DNA from: Haliclystus octoradiatus
Lineage: Eukaryota; Cnidaria; Staurozoa; Stauromedusae; Haliclystidae
Assembly (NCBI GenBank): GCA_916610825.1
Contig: OU744453.1
Coordinates: 19,842,301 to 19,906,300 of the forward strand
Reading direction: 5' to 3'
DNA length: 64,000 nucleotides
The position numbers and the translations under genes were made by a program. The notes beneath the pieces are model-generated. The model saw nothing but the letters and a program-made list of their open reading frames with translations. It ran no database searches and had not been told where the DNA came from. Positions 57,011 through 64,000 of this stretch are shown piece by piece. Numbering within the stretch: position 1 is the stretch's first letter; each line of letters starts with the position of its first letter.

Positions 57011-58353
57011 ACACGTGGTTTAAGAAGGGCACATATTTTAGTAATATGAATTATATGGATATATTTTAATTACAGTATAGTTGCAAACATATCGAAATAT
57101 TTCATTTATTGAAGATGGATAATCATAAAAGATTCATAACTCATAACTCATATCATAATATAATATAATATGAGGTGAACACATGTATGTGAGAGTGCTC
57201 AATGTTTGTTAAGACAGAGCATAATATAGAATAGAAACAAAGATGAGGCAAAGTAAACGCGTGAAACTCCGAGTAACGGAAAAGGCTTTTGCCTCATCTT
57301 TGTGTCTATTCTAACTCATAACTCATAATTATACATTAGATTTATACGCTGACTATTTTTAATGTCAAAATACTTGGTCATGCACATAAAGTAGACCAAA
57401 CCCAACGTTTTATAAATATTTTTAATATCTACCATTTTACAAAGTCTGAACCACGATCAGAACTTAATTATAGAAACATTTTTGATTGAAATTGTATAAT
57501 TAACATTTGATATTTAACACTAACACACTGACGTAACTGTAATTATTATGGAAAGTAATTTAATAAATAAATAACATGGAAAGTAATTGTTTATATCGAA
57601 TCAGTATTAATTAAAAAAGAAATGAAATCTTGCGGAGCTGCTGATTATTTTATATGCTACATAAATATTTTTCAAATGTTGTAGACTCAGACATTGATTA
57701 ATTAAAAATCTTGGATAAGAACATATTATTCTCGTAGGAGTTTGATTGGCTACAAACATTTCAATAAAGCTGTCGATGCTGATACGTGTACTTAGCAGTA
57801 GATGCCACAAAGTCAAAAATAAAATGACGTCTTTGTTGTCTTAATCTTCCACTTAAAATCAATATTGCAAATTAGTTTGGCTAATTGAATCATCATTTTT
57901 CATCTGCATTGAAAAAAATTGACGTTCTCGTCCAATTTTCATTGTATAAAACAACTTTTTCTTCGTAATTATTTCATGTAACTGCATATACACGTGTTAT
58001 AGCGCTATAACATATATGCCGTTTATCGTATAGCAATGTACCTATATCACATATTTGGCAGGTGATAATGCAAATATAACACATGCTCTAACGAAATGAT
58101 ATCACGTTATGCTAGTACTGTGCACAGACCCCCGTCACAGATAATCATGAAATATTTCCTTCTTAACTTAATCATATATGCCAAGAATAACAAAACATTG
58201 AATAAATAAAATGAGTTAGCTATTTTTAAGAATATATTTCAAGATTCCTGAATCTCATAGTAATTCCGTAACTTACAAATATGACACATAATAAATTATT
58301 AATTTCAATCAGAGTCCTTGCTCATGATTTCATAAAACTATCAATTATTTAAA
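57011..58353. other. Intergenic space between convergent genes
   Basis: Separates the 3' ends of the astacin-lectin gene (plus) and the SUEL lectin gene (minus). It contains the degenerate hairpin repeat at 57187-57316 and otherwise only AT-rich sequence without coding signs. Confidence 0.6.
57187..57316. repeat. Degenerate hairpin repeat, second copy
   Basis: Contains GAGTGCTCAATGTTTGTTAA, ACAAAGATGAGGCAAAG and the inverse CTTTTGCCTCATCTTTGTG, the same unit as 15980-16199 but with a shorter stem. It lies between the astacin gene and the convergent lectin gene. Confidence 0.7.
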
Positions 58354-59580
58354 TTATTCGTAATTACAATAATATTGAACTTGTAAATATTTTCTGATTC
58401 CAACTGGACATGGATTCGTATGGAATTGTTTGAATTCGGGTAAAAGATGACACCACTGTTTTCCTTGGCAACCGAGGGTCTCCTTGACAACAGCTGTGGA
58501 GTTATATTGTCTGCATGATGTGTTCTCGGGGACTGGGGCCCATTCAGGGCAAATCGTACTCAGGATGTACCCGTACACCGTGTAGATGACGTCAAGTGTA
58601 CCGTTATAGCATGAGATATAACGTGAGTTACCTTCACAAATGAAAGCTAAAAGGAAAGGAAATATGTTATTGATTTTACATCATGGTTAATCTACATCAT
58701 GTCACAGGCATGCCGTATAGTATAACTATAGCAACGAAAGGCATTACAGGCTGCTCTAAATATCAGACCCTTTGAAAGTGATCAAGGTTAATATAAATAT
58801 ATGCTATATGGCGTGAAACTCGGAGTAGCGAGAACAGTTTGTCTCTTTTTTTACTCATTTTATTTATTTATTTATTAAAGCTCTGATATTTATCATTGAG
58901 CACTATACCTACGCAATGGTGGACAACTTTACATTATTTATCTATATATATATATATAAGCTATCATTAGGGAATTATCTATTCTTACATCAAAACGAAA
59001 TACGTTGCTGTGGAACGAAACATGAACTCTAACTGTAGCTGGAAGGTTGTTTGTTTCAGCCTTTCAACATTTCTTTTCTCTTCATTCCTTATTCTGGATA
59101 ACGAAATCCTCGTGCCTAATTATAGCGTATTGCTATAGACTTCATATCGAGAACTTCTAGGTAGGGATCAGTGGGGGGGGGGGGGGGGGCGGGGTAGATA
59201 TGTAACTATTAGTAACACAGCTATTAAATGACATCATATAATTTACCTTGTCTTAATTTTGATCTTGAAAGCTTTGGGGTTGTCGATGGAGCCAGATCAT
59301 TTTCAATAGCTAAAATAAATCATATTAAAATGCAATAATTGATAAATTGACAGAGATTAATGAAGATGAAAGAATTAATGAAGAAGCATCAAGGGAATCA
59401 TAGATGTGTCAAAATCATTCATCAGTAAAACCCAGAAATATCCTTGTACCATAAATCGAAGTTATTAAATGATACTATTCATAGCTTATTATAATATTAT
59501 ACAGTATACTCACCAATAACTGCGCAGATGAGTACCAAAAGGAGGCCACACGTACAAACGATCGATGCTGTTTTTTCCAT
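58354..59580 (-). CDS. Small secreted SUEL-type lectin
   Basis: SUEL (rhamnose/galactose-binding) domains bind terminal galactosides; known members act in eggs, mucus and immunity. Exons on the minus strand: 59580-59514 (start ATG, hydrophobic leader CGLLLVLICAVIG), 59309-59247 (short linker with LAPSTTPKLSRS), 58646-58354 (lectin domain and stop). Phases 1 and 1 join to 140 residues. The lectin exon has eight cysteines at the expected places, the FICEGNSRYISC start and the NPCPVGIRKYLQVQYYC ending. It lacks the usual YGR: here it reads VYGYIL, which may alter sugar contacts. The leader could be a cleaved signal peptide or, less likely, a membrane anchor. It converges with the astacin-lectin gene and shares its leader/linker/lectin exon plan. 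Confidence 0.88.
59173..59189. repeat. Homopolymer of 17 G residues
   Basis: A run of 17 G, then C, then four G, in otherwise AT-rich DNA. It lies in intron 2 of the small lectin gene, about 60 bases from the donor of the linker exon; on the transcribed strand it is a poly-C run. Confidence 0.9.
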
Positions 59581-61299
59581 GATAAAGAGGTTGGATTTGA
59601 AATTGTTTGTGTTGCTTCTTTGTGGATTAGAAGTTGAATGGTTTTGAAGGCTAGGATGCCATGTATTTATCTGACGATGTTGTTTATTTAGCTAAGTAAA
59701 CAACGCATTCTTCACAGGTATTATCTTGCAATATTGTCATGGTGATGAACGATCTTTAAATGTAATGTTTGATCAATTGTGAAATGGGTCGGTATTATAT
59801 TCATACCTGAGATAGAAATACCTCATATTTGTTTTGATGTATATATGCGAAATATATTGTCATCAAGGTAGTTGCAATTTCAATCAAAGGTGATTGGCAA
59901 ATCTCAAACATAAAATAACATTACATATATAGATCAGACATTCTGCTAACTGCTTAATCAACTTTCACAATAATTATAACAAAAACGGGATGGAAATATT
60001 AATGAGTACGTGATATTGATTTAAGTAGACCTATTACAAAATTTAATTCAGGTGTCGCATTTCATCCTTAGACTTAATAAATACTAATACTGGATTACGT
60101 CAGTATGTACAATTACAATACTGACGGGCCTATTCTAAGAATAAGAGACTCAAATTAAAGTTCTTAATTTTTAGTATCACTGCTAGACTTTCTAATCTGA
60201 GTGGTTGTGATGTATATCTTGATTGGTAACTTTCTGGGTTTGATAACACAAGTTTTCTTTAATGTGAAATTGATTTATTTCAAAGCAATACCACATGAAA
60301 CCATGATTTAACGCTTTAAAGGTACATCAAGTGTTACATATTTTCTTTAATAATTTCTATTTTTAATGTAGCACTCATGTAAATATAAATAGCTTTTCAA
60401 GTTATCCTCGAGAATCAATCTACAGTAATTTAATCATTGTTTACTGAAGCAATCATTCTCATTAATCAGCTTTTCAAATAACCATCACGACCTTTGTGAA
60501 TTACAATTAGCTGATAACAAATGTCAGAACTTAAACTTTGACTTTGAGCTGGCTTTTCAATAAGTAATAAATAATTTGATAATTAAACCACACATTCCTC
60601 AAAAGAAATTATCTACACCTATTCTTTAGCAATAAACATATTTTCATTCATCTATCCTCTATATTAACATAATGAAAACATGAAAGTTTTGCTTCCAGAA
60701 GATGACACATTGAAACAAAATAGAGAAATCAGATACTTTGGAAATGTGTTATTTTCAATTAAATATATCAATTTACGAATACATTATACACACACTGTAC
60801 AATTGTTGTCAGACGGTAAATTAGGGCACGCTCATACCATCTTCTTCTGTGGTGAATGTTTATTACTGATATATAAGGAGCAAAAGAAAATGCCAACCGG
60901 AACTTGACGTTGCTTGTTCAGGCGCAGCAATTATGGCCCTTTCTACTGCAACTCAATCCATCGTCACAAGATATATCCTCACGTGATGTTAAGATGAGGT
61001 CAAGGCGAGGCATGGCCAAATGTAAACGCATAGTATCTTTGCATAGTCTGATAGTAGCTCTTCTCTAGCGTCATCCCATCCATTTCGCAATGTTTCCTTT
61101 CTTTTTGATTAAGAATGTTTAGCTTTTAATTGTAGTATCTTAATTACTTGCATTGCTTGTATTCTCTACATTTACATTATCCACATCTACATCATTCTCA
61201 TAATATCTTCATCGTTCCTCTCACCTATACGTCTATCCCTGCTGCTTAAGCATCTATTCCATCTGGAAATTCTATATCTGCAATTATACCTTCATTATC

Positions 61300-61653
61300 T
61301 TAATTAATTACACGTGCATGGTTTCGATCTGGAGATTCTACATTCTTATCTACAATATTTACAAAGTTTGCATGTGACGATGTTGGTTGTTGTTGTTCCT
61401 CGGAAAGTTCTGAAACTGACTTAGGCTTATAAAAGCGTTTAACCTTCTTACCATCATATGTATAGGAAATATAAGGAATTCCATTTTGGTGAGTTCGTTT
61501 GGTAGTTGATCTCCTGTTCTTCCTTAACTTTGAACAAATGTGCCGATGCCATAATAATAATGCAGTTAAAATGTAATGCTCAAGTTCAATAGGTATATGT
61601 TTCCCGTGGAAATACAGAAATAGCAGCGAGGTGCGCTGATGCGCTGACCTCGT
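61300..61653 (-). other. Unassigned coding-like open stretch
   Basis: The minus strand is open for about 117 codons without an ATG. It reads, among others, HGKHIPIELEHYILTALLLW, then a very basic part SKLRKNRRSTTKR, NGIPYISYTYDGKKVKRFYK and a hydrophilic end before a stop. The composition looks protein-like and could be a terminal exon or a transposon relic. I do not recognise the family, and no convincing upstream exon was found. Confidence 0.25.
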
Positions 61654-62168
61654 CTAATTCTAATCTTGCCTTTCTTTTCAATTCTGGAAGAGGTGCTTGA
61701 AACTCGGATCACTGTACAACACAGTGCACGGGAACACAGTGCAATAACGTCATAACGTCTCGGATCTCTGTATGTTAACCTTTATCTCGGTGATGAATAG
61801 GTGCATTCCAGAGTGGCAATTTTGAGCAATGTTTATCCTATAACTATCAGGCGAATGGACCAACCAATCAGATTCAAGGAGTTTAAGGTAACCATATATG
61901 GTATGTAGTAATATCTCATGATAGCTGATAGTTTTTGTAAGAGTTTAGTGTAGGTACATATGTATAATTGAAATATTCCTAATTTACCATCATGCATTTG
62001 GAACTTGGAAGTAACAATCAAACCTACAAATGCAGATAAGTTTTCATATTGTCAATTCATCAATGAATGTAAATAGCATCTTTCTATTTTGACTTGTTTT
62101 AACACTCGTAAGGTGTCACGTGAGCTAGCAAGGTAATGCGTGGTATAATCCTTTGTACAACAAACGAG

Positions 62169-62278
62169 GGTTGAAAAAAGGAACGTGTCGTGGCACGGAG
62201 TTAATGATTAAATGCCCAAGCAAGAAAAGACTCATGTTCGATGATACTTCGTTATGCTATAAGTCATACAGTAAATGA
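62169..62278 (+). pseudogene. SUEL lectin exon relic
   Basis: After an AG at 62167-62168 the plus strand reads, in the same phase 1 as the other lectin exons, LKKGTCRGTELMIKCPSKKR followed by about a dozen residues and a stop. The first two cysteines are nine residues apart and followed by Pro, exactly as in the 63028 lectin (CNLKSKTITCP). The rest of the domain is missing, so it is read as a broken copy. Chance similarity cannot be excluded over so short a stretch. Confidence 0.35.
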
Positions 62279-62949
62279 ATACAAGAGGATACAAGATGAC
62301 ACTCATTATAATGAGGGATTAAAAAAATAATGAGATGAGGCAAATTACGATAAACTGGAAACACATGACTCTATTTTGATGAATAACAAATCACAGATAG
62401 CGAATAATATACATGAAACACAAGACTATATAGATAGTAACATATACTGTGACAGTTGGTACATATGCAGTTACATCACAGAACGTACCCCTTAATCTAA
62501 ATGGTTATTTTATTCAAAACATATATAACCCTGAATGCAACTTCAAGAAAAACAAATTTAATTTGGTAACTGTTATAGCAAGCACGCATTGCGATGTTCG
62601 ACCAGCAAGCACTTAATTAATAATACTTATTAATATATTCAAAATAGGAAGTTCCCTCAAATATGAGAACATTTTATCACATCGTATTTATGATTGAAAA
62701 TAATTAATTAATAATTCATTTGAGCATAGTTATTAGAGACACAAAAATGGTTTGTTTCTATATTAACTATGATTTGAGTAACACAGTAATAGCTATACAA
62801 TTATAATGTGCTTTTCTTGGACGAAGAGTTTACGAGAGAAACATATGAGATGATTTAGAATGGATATTACATATACAATATACGATTCATACGAATTAGA
62901 GGTAAGACAAATTTAGACATTTTCAATTCTAACTTTTTTGCGTTCCTCT

Positions 62950-62955
62950 TTTATT
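62950..62955 (-). terminator. Candidate polyadenylation signal of the 63028 lectin gene
   Basis: AATAAA on the minus strand, about 73 bases beyond the TAA stop of the lectin exon. Placement is typical, but in AT-rich DNA the hexamer is common. Confidence 0.4.
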
Positions 62956-63027
62956 CAAGTTTGTTTTGATTTATAAGATAATTAGATATATGAAAGAAGT
63001 TGTGGTAATTAAAATAATATTAAAAGT

Positions 63028-63311
63028 TTAATTCTTATAATAACATCTATATTCAATATGCAAATATTTTGAAAAAGATGGACAAGGGTCTTTCTTATAA
63101 AGAGATTCATCGTGTTTAATAACGCACACTGATTGCCCATTGCATTTTGGAGCAACTAATCTTTCGTATGAAATACAAGACTTCTTTAAGTTCACTAATT
63201 CAGGTGTTTTACAAACAAACTTCATGGTTCTACCAAATAATTCGTACGTGATTTTTATTTCCTGACCAATAGGACATGTAATTGTTTTGCTCTTTAGATT
63301 GCACAGAAATA
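63028..63311 (-). CDS. SUEL-type lectin, 3'-terminal exon only
   Basis: Sugar-binding domain of the SUEL/rhamnose-binding lectin family, probably secreted. A good acceptor (CTCTTCCACAG, just above 63311) opens the exon in phase 1. It codes for 94 residues from VFLCNLKSKTITCP to the stop TAA at 63028-63030. Eight cysteines, a conserved FGR near the sugar-binding loop and the KDPCPSFSKYLHIEYRC ending make a complete domain. The leader and linker exons expected from the sister gene at 58354-59580 are not seen in the remaining 690 bases of the window, so they should lie beyond its end, or the intron is long. Confidence 0.85.
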
Positions 63312-63580
63312 CTGTGGAAGAGAAACACAAGATTATATATATATACTATTTAATGATTTTATACGAATAATATCAATAGTTAGTTGAACCCCACTAGATG
63401 CACTATTCGATAATCTGCATTCTGATTGGTTGCTCAATCATTCGATAGACCAATGCACGATAAGCAAAATATGTTTGATTGACATTGATTGATACAATGA
63501 AATGATTTCAATTGTTTCTACTATTAATCAATTTCCACTTATACAATTATAGACACCAGCTCACTCTTACATCTAATCCT

Positions 63581-63815
63581 TGACTTTATCTAAAAAACAT
63601 CAAATCAGTTCTATCTTCGTTGCATTACTAGCAGCTGCGGCGTAACGCTGCGTATTGACAATCGACAGTGACCATGAAACGCCTATCTACCATGATATCT
63701 GTTGAAATTGATCTGCAGTGTCCTGACTGAGATCGATATGAATCATTTACAATCATTGCTCTCCACTTCTCTTGGAACAGAAGAGCGGAATGGGTGCCTT
63801 CCCTACAGGGCTCCA
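63581..63815 (+). mobile_element. SINE type 2, body only
   Basis: Matches the body of the 34871 SINE: TTGACTTTATCT, AGCTGCGGCG, ATCTGTTGAAATTGATCTGC, GGGTGCCTTC. The tRNA-like head is missing. Confidence 0.75.
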
Positions 63816-63824
63816 TAGGAAAAT

Positions 63825-63977
63825 ACTGTCTAGAATCCTCGAGGTATTTCAATATTTTCTTCCAAATTTGTTTGTTGATGTTTGACCAATGAATCATAAA
63901 ACTATCAATTTTCTTCTGAATTTGCTCTCACCTTCCAGAATTTAGGATTCCAGGATTCCTACTTTTGTCGGACCCTG
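63825..63977. mobile_element. Family A TIR element, reversed, near window end
   Basis: Ends CCTACTTTTGTCGGACCCTG and carries the internal TTTGACCAATGAATC...CAATTTTCTTCTGAATTT region that is the reverse complement of the family A middle. It follows a SINE body directly. Confidence 0.6.
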
Positions 63978-64000
63978 TGTCCATGTCTGTTTCTTGGACT

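Larger units (their letters stand above)
59581..63027. other. 3.4 kb between SUEL genes
   Basis: No complete gene is recognised. It holds a minus-strand open stretch at 61300-61653 and a plus-strand SUEL relic at 62169-62278, described separately. The remainder is AT-rich. A minus-strand AATAAA (bases 62950-62955) lies about 75 bases past the stop of the 63028 lectin gene. Confidence 0.5.

Noticed and set aside
63628..63897. 89-residue minus-strand frame
   Set aside because: It is antisense to the SINE body at 63581-63815 and the adjoining TIR element.

Overview
The window is nuclear DNA of an animal, most likely an invertebrate. It is AT-rich. Its genes are split into many small exons with GT-AG introns, there is no operon structure, and introns and intergenic DNA are loaded with microsatellites, minisatellites, short terminal-inverted-repeat (TIR) elements, tRNA-derived SINEs and decayed retroelements. 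The gene families present (receptor tyrosine phosphatase, PXK, astacin protease, SUEL-type lectins) fit a metazoan. I cannot name the phylum from the sequence alone.

Region by region. (1) 1-21947, plus strand: the 3' part of a receptor-type protein tyrosine phosphatase gene, 24 exons visible, 5' end outside the window. It encodes the end of one Ig domain, a complete Ig domain, four fibronectin III domains, one transmembrane helix and two tandem phosphatase domains. (2) 22528-44575, plus strand: a complete 20-exon orthologue of PXK (PX domain, kinase-like domain without the canonical catalytic residues, proline-rich stretch, WH2-like tail), starting only about 580 bp after the phosphatase stop codon. 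(3) 44576-53596: about 9 kb in which I recognise no gene. (4) 53597-57010, plus strand: a seven-exon secreted astacin metalloprotease fused to a C-terminal SUEL (galactose/rhamnose-binding) lectin domain. (5) 58354-59580, minus strand: a small three-exon secreted SUEL lectin. (6) 63028-63311, minus strand: the last exon of another SUEL lectin whose 5' part lies beyond the window. A plus-strand SUEL relic sits near 62.2 kb. The last 10 kb is therefore a small lectin cluster in which the lectin domain is always a single 3'-terminal exon entered in phase 1.

The repeats are informative. Several short TIR families can be reconstructed with target-site duplications (8 bp, hAT-like; TA, Tc1/mariner/pogo-like). 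Two trinucleotide arrays of about 1 kb each, three minisatellites (45, 47 and 43 bp units) and a 117 bp tandem repeat lie in introns. Penelope-like GIY-YIG remnants lie head to head in a PXK intron, and a decayed APE-type LINE lies in another.

The phosphatase and PXK genes are probably unrelated in function: a cell-surface adhesion/signalling receptor and an endosomal PI3P-binding adaptor. The protease-lectin and the lectins would act outside the cell, plausibly on glycans of matrix, mucus or microbes. Nothing here is clearly a new molecular system. The most distinctive items are the astacin-SUEL fusion within a SUEL lectin cluster and the matching intron layout of the two phosphatase domains.
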